Origin: JBCDJG01 sp038748065
GTDB lineage: Bacteria > Pseudomonadota > Gammaproteobacteria > Pseudomonadales > Halieaceae
DNA length: 61,205 nt
Assembly: GCA_038748065.1 (NCBI GenBank)
Contig: JBCDJG010000029.1
Location: forward strand, 1-61,205
Direction of reading: 5' to 3'
Shown in pieces: positions 27,116-36,039 of this stretch (positions are counted from its first letter, which is position 1; each line of letters starts with the position of its first letter). Under the pieces are notes generated by a model. It saw only the letters and a list, made by a program, of their open reading frames with translations, had not been told where the DNA came from and searched no databases. The position numbers were made by a program, and so were the translations under genes.

Positions 27116-27592
27116 TTGAAAGCAAACCTCGTTGTCATTGCTTCGATGCTTACGGCGACGCTGTGCATGGGCGCATCCGCGGCCTGGCAGTATGAAGATG
27201 GTGAAAGCCCGTCGCTTACCTTGCGCGCGGAATCGGGGCGCAATCAATTCGGTAAGGCGCCAGTGCTTAAGATTCGCTGCAATAACAAAGCAGCGATGCT
27301 CTCCATCGATTGGCTCACCTTTGTAAATGACGGGCCTCGTCAGGTTGTCGATCGCATTGATGATAGGCCGGCGGTCGCAGTGAACTGGCCAGTCAGCAAA
27401 GACTATGAGGAATCCTTGCGGCCTGGAAGCGCTGCAGTGGTTCGGCAGCTCCTGCGGGCAAGTCGTTACAGCGCTCGGCTCGATCCCTATAGCCAGGCGC
27501 CGATCAGCGCGCGCTTCGACGTCAGGGGCTTAGATGCAGCGGCACGGCAGTATGCGATTACTTGCGTTGAAAAAGGAGACGGCGCCAGATAG
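27116..27592 (+). CDS. Unknown exported 158-aa protein
   Basis: The protein has a signal peptide (LVVIASMLTATLCMGASAAW) and a mature part with two cysteines (IRCNN, ITCVEK) that could form a disulfide. Motifs such as LKIRCNN, DRIDDRPAVAVNWPVSKD and ARFDVRGLDAA recall the VasI-like proteins associated with type VI secretion, but no other secretion gene is nearby and I do not assign it. The TTG start at 27116 is needed to include the signal peptide; a weak TAGGTAG precedes it. Its stop touches the rmuC stop. Confidence 0.6.
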   Translation: MKANLVVIASMLTATLCMGASAAWQYEDGESPSLTLRAESGRNQFGKAPVLKIRCNNKAAMLSIDWLTFVNDGPRQVVDRIDDRPAVAVNWPVSKDYEESLRPGSAAVVRQLLRASRYSARLDPYSQAPISARFDVRGLDAAARQYAITCVEKGDGAR

Positions 27593-29017
27593 TTAGCTCT
27601 GCTGGTTTTCTTCAACAACGCTCAGCGCTGGCTTATCTTCACTGTCCTGCGTGGTCGCTTCGCCGTTCTTCAGCACATCAAGGCGGTCTTGCTCCAGCTC
27701 AGGATGAATCGCTTCCATCGGTGGCAGACTCTTGCTCGCCTTGGCCGAAACCTGTGAAAAGCGCTCCACCTTACCGTGCAGGCCCTGCTTACCCACCAGG
27801 CTGGTCACCGTGTCGTTATAGTGTTTGCTAGCGGTGCTTAAGGTGTTGCCGAGCTTGTGCAGGCGTTCAGCCACGAGACAAACCTGGTTATAGAGCTCAC
27901 CGGCGCGGTTACTGATCTCACGCGCCTCCTTATTGCTGCGCTCCACCATCCACAGGTTGGCCACCGTGCGCAGTATCGGCATCAGCGTAGTGTGTGAAAC
28001 CATCACCACGCCGTGCTGATAGCCGTAGTTGAACAGATCCTTGTTGTGTTTCATTGCCTCGATGTAGGCGGGCTCTACCGGCATGAACATTAGCACGAAG
28101 TCCGGGCTGATCATCTCCGGGAGGTTGGCGTAGTCCTTACCGGCCAGGTCATCGATGTGATTGCGTACCGCCTTGGCGTGAGCCGCCAGGGCCTCGGTCT
28201 GCTGTTCCTCGGTGTCCGCGGAGATCGCGCGGTCGTAATCCACCAGTGACACCTTGCTGTCGATCACCAGGTGTTTGCTATCAGGCAGCTTGATAATGAA
28301 GTCAGGTAGCTTGCGCTTGCCCTCCTCATCCTTGAAGGCCACCTGGCTGTCGTAGTGTTCCCCGGCTTCCAGGCCCGCCAACTGGAGCGTGCGTTCGAGC
28401 TGCGCTTCGCCCCAGTTGCCGGTGGTTTTTTTATCGCCTTTCAGCGCGCTCGTCAGGTTACTGGCTTGCTCATTCATGGAAAGACCAACTTCCAACACCT
28501 GCTTAATCTCGGTGCTGATGCGACTGGTGCCCCCCACTGATTCCTTGTGCACCTGGTTTATGCGGTGCTGGAAGCCTTCGATCTGGTCGCGAAAGGGTTT
28601 CAGCATGCTCTCCAGCGAATCTTTGCTGGTGGCCGTAAAACTTTTGCCCTTGTCCTCAAAAATGCGATTGGCGAGTAACTCGAACTCCTTCTTTAGGCCC
28701 TCGCGGTTTTCATTTAGCAACTTGAGCTGGTCTTCATACTGGTGCTCGCGTTCTGTACTTCGGGTTTGCAGGCTGGCGTAACGTTGCTGCAATAGGGCGT
28801 GTGCGCTGTCGAGTTCTTCAAAACGTTCGCTAAGAGCCGCCTGCAGCTCACTGGCGTGTTCCAGCTTTGTACGCGCCTGGATCAGCTCATCGCGCATCAC
28901 GGTTTTGCTGCGCTGGGTAAGCCATGCGCCGAAGGCCATGCCGATAAAAACGCCAGCGGCAGCGGCCAGCGCGCCGATAAGTAAAAGCTCTGGGGTGAGT
29001 TCGGTGGGTAACTCCAT
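27593..29017 (-). CDS. rmuC: DNA recombination protein RmuC
   Basis: RmuC is a predicted nuclease-fold protein that limits inversions at short inverted repeats. The 474-aa protein has an N-terminal membrane segment (about 10-30), a long coiled coil (about 38-125) and the conserved RmuC domain (about 150-420, NWGEAQLERTLQLAGL, DFIIKLPDSKHLVIDSKVSLVDYDRAI, LMFMPVEPAYIEAM, VMVSHTTLMPILRTV). Length is close to the E. coli protein (475 aa). It stands alone on the minus strand. Confidence 0.95.
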   Translation of the reverse strand: MELPTELTPELLLIGALAAAAGVFIGMAFGAWLTQRSKTVMRDELIQARTKLEHASELQAALSERFEELDSAHALLQQRYASLQTRSTEREHQYEDQLKLLNENREGLKKEFELLANRIFEDKGKSFTATSKDSLESMLKPFRDQIEGFQHRINQVHKESVGGTSRISTEIKQVLEVGLSMNEQASNLTSALKGDKKTTGNWGEAQLERTLQLAGLEAGEHYDSQVAFKDEEGKRKLPDFIIKLPDSKHLVIDSKVSLVDYDRAISADTEEQQTEALAAHAKAVRNHIDDLAGKDYANLPEMISPDFVLMFMPVEPAYIEAMKHNKDLFNYGYQHGVVMVSHTTLMPILRTVANLWMVERSNKEAREISNRAGELYNQVCLVAERLHKLGNTLSTASKHYNDTVTSLVGKQGLHGKVERFSQVSAKASKSLPPMEAIHPELEQDRLDVLKNGEATTQDSEDKPALSVVEENQQS

Positions 29018-29155
29018 GCTTTTCCCCGGGTGTTTGGACTCTTAGCCCCCGCCTGAGCAGGAGCGACTTTGGTCACGCTTCTCGTTGTGGGGTCAGTTTA
29101 AATCAATCGGGTGAGGAAAACGCGGCCTGGTGTGCGGCACCTGTCGCTTTTTAAC

Positions 29156-29713
29156 TCAGGTGGAGAGAATGAAATCTGCCGCGGCAGCCAGGTTATCGAA
29201 CACCGGTATGCTGGCGGGGTCATCGACGCCGGGGTCGTCACTGGCCAGTCGCCGCTCGGTGCCCTGCCCTTTGCCGCTGCGCACCAGCGCTGGCTTGCAG
29301 CCGAAGTTGCGTGCCGCCTGCAGGTCTTTGAGGCTGTCGCCAACGAACCACGCCCCCACAGGAGACTCGCCCAGCTCCTCGTGTATCGCTTCCAGCATAC
29401 CCACCGCGGGCTTCCGACAGTTGCAGCCGGCGTCTGGCAGGTGGGGGCAGTAGAAAATGCCGGCGATACTGCCGCCAGCGTTCTCAACCTGCTGACAGAG
29501 CGTTTGATGTATGCCCTCCAACTCATCCAGCCCGAAATAGCCCCTGCCCAGGCCAGATTGGTTGGTTGCGATGGCCACGCGGTAGCCTGCCTGGCTGAGC
29601 CTCGCGATGGCGTCGATGCTGCCTGCAATCGGGTGCCAGTCGGCGAGCGAACGGATGTAGTCATCAGAATCCTCGTTGATCACGCCATCGCGATCGAGGA
29701 CCAGCAGCGGCAT
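29156..29713 (-). CDS. gmhB: D-glycero-beta-D-manno-heptose 1,7-bisphosphate 7-phosphatase
   Basis: This HAD-superfamily phosphatase removes the 7-phosphate in ADP-heptose synthesis for the LPS core. The 185-aa protein shows the catalytic DRDGVIN (D8, D10), TNQSGLGRGYF, the zinc-binding cysteine loop CPHLPDAGCNCRKP, and GDSLKDLQAA. It is 2 bp downstream of glyS on the same strand, the same adjacency as in Pseudomonas. Confidence 0.93.
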   Translation of the reverse strand: MPLLVLDRDGVINEDSDDYIRSLADWHPIAGSIDAIARLSQAGYRVAIATNQSGLGRGYFGLDELEGIHQTLCQQVENAGGSIAGIFYCPHLPDAGCNCRKPAVGMLEAIHEELGESPVGAWFVGDSLKDLQAARNFGCKPALVRSGKGQGTERRLASDDPGVDDPASIPVFDNLAAAADFILST

Positions 29714-29715
29714 GG

Positions 29716-31794
29716 CTACTTGCTCACCACCAGCTGTGAAATGTCCGCGACTTGCAGGAATTGATCGCGCAGGCTCTTCAACAGGTTGAGGCGATTGTTG
29801 CGCAGGGCGGCATCCTCAGCATTAACCATTACGCCGTCGAAAAAGGCGTCTACCGGTTCACGCAGTCCCGCCAGGACGGCGAGGGCTTCGCGATATTGGC
29901 CAGCTTCCAAATGCGAATCTGAGTCGGCGGCCAGTTCCGCCAGCTGGCTTGAAAGTGCTGCCTCTTGCGGTTCCTGCAGCAAGTCAGCGCTCACTTCTCC
30001 GAAGCTGTGGGCGGGTCCAACCTTGTCCAATATGTTAGATACACGCTTGTTGGCGGCGGCCAGGGCCTGCGCCTGGGGCAGTTGGCTGAAGGCATTCACC
30101 GCCTCGACCCGCCGGTGGATATCGAGCGGCTGGCTGAGGCCCTTGGCGCTCACCGCGCGAAACACCTCAGCAGGGATGTTCTCGTCCTCGTACCAGGCCC
30201 GGAAGCGCTCGAGCATGTAGCCGAGCACCTGCTCGACGGTACCTTCGGCTATTACACCCTCTGGATACTGGGCCACTGCCAGTGATAGTGCCAGCTGTAG
30301 GTCCAGATCAATTTTGGACTCCACCAGAATGCGAAGCACCGCGAGCGAGGCACGTCGCAGCGCAAAGGGGTCCTTGGAGCCGGTAGGTGGCTGGCCAATG
30401 CCAAAAATGCCGACCAGCGTGTCCAGCCTGTCTGCCAGGCCCAAGGTCCTCGCGGTGGGCGTGTCAGGTAGCCGGTCGCCGGCGAATTTAGGCCAGTACT
30501 GTTGCCACAGTGCACTTGCCACCTCAGGCTTTTCGCCATCATGCAGGGCGTAATACTGCCCCGCGATGCCCTGCATGTCCGAGAACTCGAGCACCATCTC
30601 GGTAGCCAGATCGGTTTTTGCCAACAGCGCCGCGCGCTGCGCCATATCTGTTTCCGCACCCATGAGCGGTGCCAGTTGCCCAGTGAGTCCAACAAGGCGG
30701 TCGGTCTTATCTTTCAAGGTCCCGAGTTTTTGCTGGAATACGATTTTGTCCAGCCCTGCTACCCGGTCTGAGAGTGGCGTCTTGCGATCAGTCTCATAGA
30801 AAAAGGCAGCATCGGCCAGTCGCGGGCGGATGACACGCTCATTACCGCTGATCACCTGGGCTGGATCACTGCTCTCGATGTTGCTGATCGTGATGAAATT
30901 GGGCAGGAGCTTGCCCGTCTCATCGACCAGGTGGAAGTACTTCTGGTGCTCTTTCATCGAAGAAATCAGCGCTTCTGCGGGGACTTCCAGAAAGCGCTCC
31001 TCAAAGGCCCCGGTCAGAGCGACAGGCCACTCCACGAGGCTGGTCACCTCATCGAGGAGATCCGAGTCGATAACCGCGGTGGCGCCGAGCTCGGCGGCGG
31101 CCGCGATGACCTGTTCACGAATCAGCGTCTGGCGTTCTTCGAAGTCCGGCACAACGTAGGCCGCTTTCAAAGCCTGCTCGTAATCCCCAGCTTTTGCCAA
31201 GACGACATCGCCCGGGCCATGGAAGCGATGGCCCTGGGTTACATTCCCGGTCGGTAGGCCTAGCACCTCGCCGTGTTCACTATCGCTGCCGAGCATAGCG
31301 ACTATCCACTGTACTGGCCTTGCGAATTCCGCGCGGCCTGCCCCCCAACGCATCCGCTTGGGAATCGGCAGGCCGGCGATTGCCTCGCGGATAACCTCAT
31401 TAATGCACGCCTTGGCAGTAACCCCGGCCTCCACGCGCTTGAGGCCCAGGCGCTGACCCTTTGGTGTTTCAAGGATGTCGAGATCGCCCGGGCTCACGCC
31501 CTGCTTCTTCGCAAACCCCGCTGCCGCCGGTGTCCAGTTGCCATCGCTATCGCGCGCCTTATCGGCGGGCGGGCCCAGGGCCTCTACAGCTTTATCGGCT
31601 GCTCGAAGCTGCAGATCTTCAATGAGCACGGCCAGGCGCCGTGGCGAGGCAAACCATTGAACGCTACCGTGGCCCAGCTCGCGCTGCGCCAAGCGGGTCA
31701 CTACGCCTTCCCGCAAGGCGAGTCCGAGGGATTTCAGGGCAGTTGAGGGTAATTCCTCGGTGCCGATCTCCAGCAAAAATGTGTCTGTGCTCAT
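29716..31794 (-). CDS. glyS: Glycyl-tRNA synthetase beta subunit
   Basis: This is the beta subunit of the alpha2beta2 glycyl-tRNA synthetase, which recognises tRNA(Gly) and is needed for aminoacylation. The 692-aa length fits (E. coli 689). The N-terminus MSTDTFLLEIGTEELPS is diagnostic, with GMKW-type segments such as PKRMRWGAG and the HD-like region in the middle, and a C-terminal anticodon-binding region. Its ATG overlaps the glyQ TGA by 4 bp, giving tight coupling of the two subunits. Confidence 0.97.
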   Translation of the reverse strand: MSTDTFLLEIGTEELPSTALKSLGLALREGVVTRLAQRELGHGSVQWFASPRRLAVLIEDLQLRAADKAVEALGPPADKARDSDGNWTPAAAGFAKKQGVSPGDLDILETPKGQRLGLKRVEAGVTAKACINEVIREAIAGLPIPKRMRWGAGRAEFARPVQWIVAMLGSDSEHGEVLGLPTGNVTQGHRFHGPGDVVLAKAGDYEQALKAAYVVPDFEERQTLIREQVIAAAAELGATAVIDSDLLDEVTSLVEWPVALTGAFEERFLEVPAEALISSMKEHQKYFHLVDETGKLLPNFITISNIESSDPAQVISGNERVIRPRLADAAFFYETDRKTPLSDRVAGLDKIVFQQKLGTLKDKTDRLVGLTGQLAPLMGAETDMAQRAALLAKTDLATEMVLEFSDMQGIAGQYYALHDGEKPEVASALWQQYWPKFAGDRLPDTPTARTLGLADRLDTLVGIFGIGQPPTGSKDPFALRRASLAVLRILVESKIDLDLQLALSLAVAQYPEGVIAEGTVEQVLGYMLERFRAWYEDENIPAEVFRAVSAKGLSQPLDIHRRVEAVNAFSQLPQAQALAAANKRVSNILDKVGPAHSFGEVSADLLQEPQEAALSSQLAELAADSDSHLEAGQYREALAVLAGLREPVDAFFDGVMVNAEDAALRNNRLNLLKSLRDQFLQVADISQLVVSK

Positions 31795-32747
31795 GCGCTG
31801 GCCACCTCTGAGCCCAGTCGCCCCAGCACTTCGTCCCGCAGCGCTGCGTCCGCCTGTGGAAAGTTGAGCGCTGCGCGGCTGTCGAAGTAGGCCTGTGCTA
31901 CTGCTCGGGCCAGTGTTCGAACGCGCAGAATGAAGCGTTGTCGCTCGGTCACGGAGATGGCGTGGCGCGCATCAAGCAGGTTAAAGGTATGGGAAGCCTT
32001 CATGACTTGCTCGTAGGCAGGCAGCGGCAGGTTCTTATCGACGAGTCTCAGCGCCTCAGTCTCGCAGTGATCAAAGAAGCTAAACAGAGCATCTACGTCC
32101 GCCTCCTCGTAGTTGTAGCGGGACTGCTCGACCTCGTTCTGGTAGTACACGTCACCGTAGGTCACAACGCCCGCCGGCCCCTCTGCCCAGACCAGGTCGT
32201 AGATACTGTCCACGCCCTGCAGATACATGGCAATACGCTCTATTCCGTAGGTGATCTCGCCGGTTACCGGGTAGCATTCCAGGCCGCCTGCCTGCTGAAA
32301 GTAGGTGAACTGGGTGACTTCCATACCATTCAGCCAGACCTCCCAGCCGAGGCCCCAGGCGCCCAGTGTCGGTGACTCCCAGTTGTCTTCAACGAAGCGG
32401 ATATCGTGGACGCTGCTGTCGATTCCCAGGGCTGCCAGAGAATCGAGATAAAGCTGCTGAAACTCCCGGGGTGAAGGCTTCATTACCACCTGGAACTGGT
32501 AGTAGTGCTGCAGGCGGTTCGGGTTCTCGCCATAGCGGCCGTCGGTAGGGCGTCGGCTGGGCTGAACATAAGCGGCATTCCAGTTCTCCGGGCCGATCGC
32601 CCTGAGGAAGGTGGCCGGGTGAAAAGTGCCGGCCCCAACCTCCATGTCAAGCGGCTGCAGCACAACGCAGCCGCGGGCGGCCCAAAATTGTTGCAGGCGA
32701 ATGATAAGTTCCTGAAAAGTCAGCGTTTTTGCCTGATTCGTGGACAC
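31791..32747 (-). CDS. glyQ: Glycyl-tRNA synthetase alpha subunit
   Basis: This is the catalytic alpha subunit, a class II synthetase core that forms glycyl-adenylate. The 318-aa protein contains VVLQPLDMEVGAGTFHPATFLRA, PSRRPTDGRYGENPNR and GWEVWLNGMEVTQFTYFQQ. The GTG at 32747 is chosen because it gives a normal N-terminus (VSTNQAKTLTFQELI); an upstream ATG at 32822 adds 25 unlikely residues. It overlaps glyS by 4 bp. A possible -10 TATAAT lies on the minus strand at 32782-32787. Confidence 0.96.
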   Translation of the reverse strand: MSTNQAKTLTFQELIIRLQQFWAARGCVVLQPLDMEVGAGTFHPATFLRAIGPENWNAAYVQPSRRPTDGRYGENPNRLQHYYQFQVVMKPSPREFQQLYLDSLAALGIDSSVHDIRFVEDNWESPTLGAWGLGWEVWLNGMEVTQFTYFQQAGGLECYPVTGEITYGIERIAMYLQGVDSIYDLVWAEGPAGVVTYGDVYYQNEVEQSRYNYEEADVDALFSFFDHCETEALRLVDKNLPLPAYEQVMKASHTFNLLDARHAISVTERQRFILRVRTLARAVAQAYFDSRAALNFPQADAALRDEVLGRLGSEVASA

Positions 32748-32781
32748 CGCTATACCTTGGGGTGGATGCAAAAAGGCCGCT

Positions 32782-32787
32782 ATTATA
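32782..32787 (-). promoter_or_regulatory. Candidate -10 box of glyQS
   Basis: On the minus strand TATAAT lies about 35 bp before the glyQ GTG, in the divergent glyQ/acyltransferase interval. No good -35 hexamer is found at the expected distance, so support is partial. Confidence 0.35.
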
Positions 32788-32848
32788 CAGACTACATTGA
32801 CGGCATAATACGCCCCCGTCACTGCCCCCTCGGAGCCCGATCTACGCC

Positions 32849-33745
32849 ATGGATGCCGCCAAAGCCGGCCTGATCAAGCTATTCCTGACGCTTTGCGCCA
32901 GGCTGCCACTGAGCTGGGCGCGGGCCATCGGGCGTGGGATTGGCTACCTGGCCTGGCCGCTCGGTGGGCGCAATCGGAAAGTAACCGAGCGCAATATCGA
33001 ACTGGCGTTCCCCGAGCTAAGCTCGGCGGAGCGACGTACGCTGGCCCGTCGCAGTCTGATAGCGACCTCTGAGCTGGCGGCCGAGATGGGTCACGTGTGG
33101 CTTAGGGATTGGGACTACGTGCGAGACCTGGTCGTCGCCGTAGAGGGTCAGGAGCAAATCACGGAGGCACTTGCGGAGGGCCGCGGAGTGATTGTGCTTG
33201 CCCCTCATCTGGGTAACTGGGAGATGATCGGCCTGCATCTGCCCTCCCTCGGTAGCGTTGTTTCGCTTTATGAGCCACCGCATATTCGTGCTCTGGAGCC
33301 CATTATTCGCGGCGCAAGGGAACGCAGTGGCGCTACGTTGGTCCCAACCGATGCACGTGGTCTGGCGCGCCTGTTGAAGAGCGTGAAGGGCGGCAATATC
33401 TCCGGGATTTTGCCGGATCAGGCGCCGGGTGATGTGAACAGTGGCGAAAATTCGCCATTCATGGGCGTTCCGAGTTTTACCGGGACACTGGCGGTAAACA
33501 TGATCCGTAGGACCGGGGCCCTTGCTGTTTTCGGTTTTGCAAAACGGATCCCCGGGGGGTTTCACCTGTATTATCTGCCGGCCGACGCGGGTGTTTATGA
33601 CGAAGACACTCACGTTGCGCTGGCGGCGATGAATCGCGGTGTTGAAGGCTGCGTTCGCTATTGTGAAGAGCAATATCAGTGGGAATACAAACGTTTTCGA
33701 GTGCGTCCGGCCAAGGGCCCGGGCGTATATGACAGCCTGAAGTAA
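32849..33745 (+). CDS. LpxL/HtrB-family lipid A-type acyltransferase
   Basis: The 298-aa protein belongs to the LpxL/LpxM/HtrB acyltransferases that add secondary acyl chains to lipid A on the inner membrane. The N-terminal membrane-associated helix is at about 7-40. The catalytic H-x4-E is H120-E125 within APHLGNWE. Further family motifs are NRKVTERNIELAFPE, LYEPPH, GILPDQAPG and WEYKRFRVRP. It is divergent from glyQ, the place of htrB in Pseudomonas. Which acyl position it modifies cannot be decided. Confidence 0.9.
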   Translation: MDAAKAGLIKLFLTLCARLPLSWARAIGRGIGYLAWPLGGRNRKVTERNIELAFPELSSAERRTLARRSLIATSELAAEMGHVWLRDWDYVRDLVVAVEGQEQITEALAEGRGVIVLAPHLGNWEMIGLHLPSLGSVVSLYEPPHIRALEPIIRGARERSGATLVPTDARGLARLLKSVKGGNISGILPDQAPGDVNSGENSPFMGVPSFTGTLAVNMIRRTGALAVFGFAKRIPGGFHLYYLPADAGVYDEDTHVALAAMNRGVEGCVRYCEEQYQWEYKRFRVRPAKGPGVYDSLK

Positions 33746-33770
33746 AGAGAGGCGAGGTAACTAGCAGCGC

Positions 33771-34565
33771 ATGATGATCTACGGGAAACTAATCGGTGGC
33801 GTTCTTGGCCTCCTTACGGGCGGAATCGTCGGCCTGTTGATCGGCCTGGGCGTTGGGCACTTGTTCGATCGCGGCCTGTCCGGCGCGATGGTCTTTGGCT
33901 CGTCCGAAAACCTCGAGCGCATCCGGATCACGTTCTTCGAGACCACCTTCCTGCTGTTGGGTTGTCTTGCCAAATCAGACGGCCGCGTCTCCAAACAGGA
34001 AGTCGACCATACGGAACGAATTTTCAAACAGATGGGTTTGAGCTACGAGCAGCGACAGGAAGCCATCGCGCTGTTCAAGCGTGGTGTTGCTGAGGATTTT
34101 CAGATTGAACCCACCGTTGCAAAATTCCTTGAAGCCTGCGGGACCGTCAAGCAGCTACACCAGACGATGCTGCTTTACCTGGTGTCGCTGGCTATGGCAG
34201 ACCATGAGGTTGATGAGTCTGAATTGCGGATGCTCCACCGAATCGCCAGCTTGCTGGGCTATGGCACGGCGCAGGTCGAACAGCTGCTGCGCATGGCGCA
34301 GGCTCAGGAGCAGTTTCACAGCCGGGGCGGCGGCTTTGCAGCGCAGCCGGAGACGACTCTCAACGATGCCTACGCTGCACTCGGTATCGGGCCTGATGCG
34401 ACAAACAAGGAGCTCAAGCAGGCTTACCGCAAGCTGATGAGCGAGAATCACCCCGATAAGTTGATTGCGAAAGGCGTGCCGGAGGATATGGTCAAGCTGG
34501 CGACCGAAAAATCCCAGGAAATTCAGGCCGCCTACGAAATGGTCAAAGCGAGCCGGGGCGCCTGA
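33771..34565 (+). CDS. djlA: Co-chaperone DjlA
   Basis: DjlA is a membrane-anchored J-domain protein that stimulates DnaK. The 264-aa protein has an N-terminal glycine-rich transmembrane segment (about 6-30, GGVLGLLTGGIVGLLIGLGVG), a TerB-type helical domain (about 52-180) and a C-terminal J domain (about 200-262) with the HPD motif at 227-229. The architecture and length (E. coli 271) match DjlA. It follows the acyltransferase by 25 bp. Confidence 0.93.
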   Translation: MMIYGKLIGGVLGLLTGGIVGLLIGLGVGHLFDRGLSGAMVFGSSENLERIRITFFETTFLLLGCLAKSDGRVSKQEVDHTERIFKQMGLSYEQRQEAIALFKRGVAEDFQIEPTVAKFLEACGTVKQLHQTMLLYLVSLAMADHEVDESELRMLHRIASLLGYGTAQVEQLLRMAQAQEQFHSRGGGFAAQPETTLNDAYAALGIGPDATNKELKQAYRKLMSENHPDKLIAKGVPEDMVKLATEKSQEIQAAYEMVKASRGA

Positions 34566-34588
34566 ATCGGCAGGGCCTGTCGTGCACG

Positions 34589-36037
34589 CTAGGGTCGCCA
34601 GAATGCGGGCGTGAACAAGACCAGCAGTGTAAATACTTCCAGCCGGCCGAGCAGCATGGCAAAACACAGCAAGGCCTTGGCGGTGTCTCCGATGCCTGCG
34701 TAATTCTCTGCCACTGCGCCCAGCCCTGGCCCGAGGTTATTGAGCGACGCGCCTACGGCTGAGAATGCGGTGGTGAAATCAAGGCCGGTTGCCATCAGTA
34801 GTAGCATGATGGTCAAGAAGGAAATCATGTAAACGGCGATGAAGCTCCAAACGGCGCTAACCACCGCCGCGTCCACGCGACGATTGCCCACTTTGAGCGG
34901 GATGATGGCACTGGGGTGCACCAGTTGCTTGAGCTCGCGCACGCCCTGCTTATAGATCAACATAACCCGCATAGCCTTAACGCCGCCGCCGGTCGAGCCG
35001 ACGCAGCCGCCCATGAAAGAGAAGATCAATAGCATTAGCGGCAGAAATGTTGGCCAGGCCGCAAAGTCCTGGGTCGCAAAGCCCGTTGTAGTCGTGATCG
35101 ATACCGCTTGAAACAGGCCATGGATGAAGCCCTCTCGAGTATCGAGGGTGCCGCTGAGAATAAGGTAGCTGCAGGTGATGACGATGCCGATCAGGACTAC
35201 GTTGGCGAAGAAGCGCGTCTCTGAATCTTTTCGATAGGCTTTGAGGCTGCGCTGGCGCCAGCAAATGAAGTGCAGGCCGAAATTGATCGCGGCGATGAAC
35301 ATGAATAACGAGCAGATCAGCAAGATCGTATCGTTTTGAAAGTAGCCCATGCTGGCATCGTGTGTGGAGAAGCCGCCAATCGCAACCGTAGAAAAGGCGT
35401 GTGCAATAGCGTCGAAGCTGTTCATGCCCGCCAGGTAGTAAGCGAGTGCGCAACAGGCCGTAAGGAGGACATAGACGATGGCCAGGGCTTTCGCGGTCTC
35501 CGTGATGCGCGGCGTCAGCTTACTGTCTTTCGATGGCCCAGGGGTCTCCGCCCGGTACAGCTGCATACCGCCTATCCCCAGCATGGGCAGGATGGCGACG
35601 GCCACGACAATAATGCCGATGCCGCCCAACCATTGCAGGAGCTGCCGGTAGAGAAGGATGGATTGAGGTAGCGTATCCAGCCCGACGATGACGGTAGCTC
35701 CGGTGGTTGTCAGTCCGGAAACCGACTCGAATATGGCCTCTACCACGGTCAGCTCCAGTGACTGGGTCATGGCAAAAGGCAGCGCGCCGAACAGGCCCAA
35801 CACGGTCCAGAACAGAGAGGTCACCAGGAAACCATCGCGAATGCCAAGTTCCTGGCGCACGCCGCGCACCGGGAGCCACATGATCAGGCCGGATGCAAAA
35901 GTGATGACCAGCGCGGTGAAAAACGGGGTAACAGTCTCGTCATCCGCCAACGCAGCCATGATCAAGGGTGCCAGCATGGCGCTTGAGAACACCATCAACA
36001 GGATGCCGAGGATGCGCAGGATAATGCTGAGATGCAC
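34589..36037 (-). CDS. trkH: Trk potassium uptake system membrane subunit TrkH
   Basis: TrkH forms the K+ translocation pore in the inner membrane. The 482-aa protein is hydrophobic throughout with the repeated M1-P-M2 pore segments typical of the family (SVSGLTTTGATVIVGLD, STVAIGGFSTHDASMGYF, VSITTTTGFATQDFAAWP, SAVGASLNNLGPGLGAV). Length matches E. coli TrkH (483). It begins 2 bp downstream of trkA, which encodes its cytoplasmic nucleotide-binding regulator, so the two form an operon. Confidence 0.96.
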   Translation of the reverse strand: MHLSIILRILGILLMVFSSAMLAPLIMAALADDETVTPFFTALVITFASGLIMWLPVRGVRQELGIRDGFLVTSLFWTVLGLFGALPFAMTQSLELTVVEAIFESVSGLTTTGATVIVGLDTLPQSILLYRQLLQWLGGIGIIVVAVAILPMLGIGGMQLYRAETPGPSKDSKLTPRITETAKALAIVYVLLTACCALAYYLAGMNSFDAIAHAFSTVAIGGFSTHDASMGYFQNDTILLICSLFMFIAAINFGLHFICWRQRSLKAYRKDSETRFFANVVLIGIVITCSYLILSGTLDTREGFIHGLFQAVSITTTTGFATQDFAAWPTFLPLMLLIFSFMGGCVGSTGGGVKAMRVMLIYKQGVRELKQLVHPSAIIPLKVGNRRVDAAVVSAVWSFIAVYMISFLTIMLLLMATGLDFTTAFSAVGASLNNLGPGLGAVAENYAGIGDTAKALLCFAMLLGRLEVFTLLVLFTPAFWRP

Positions 36038-36039
36038 GG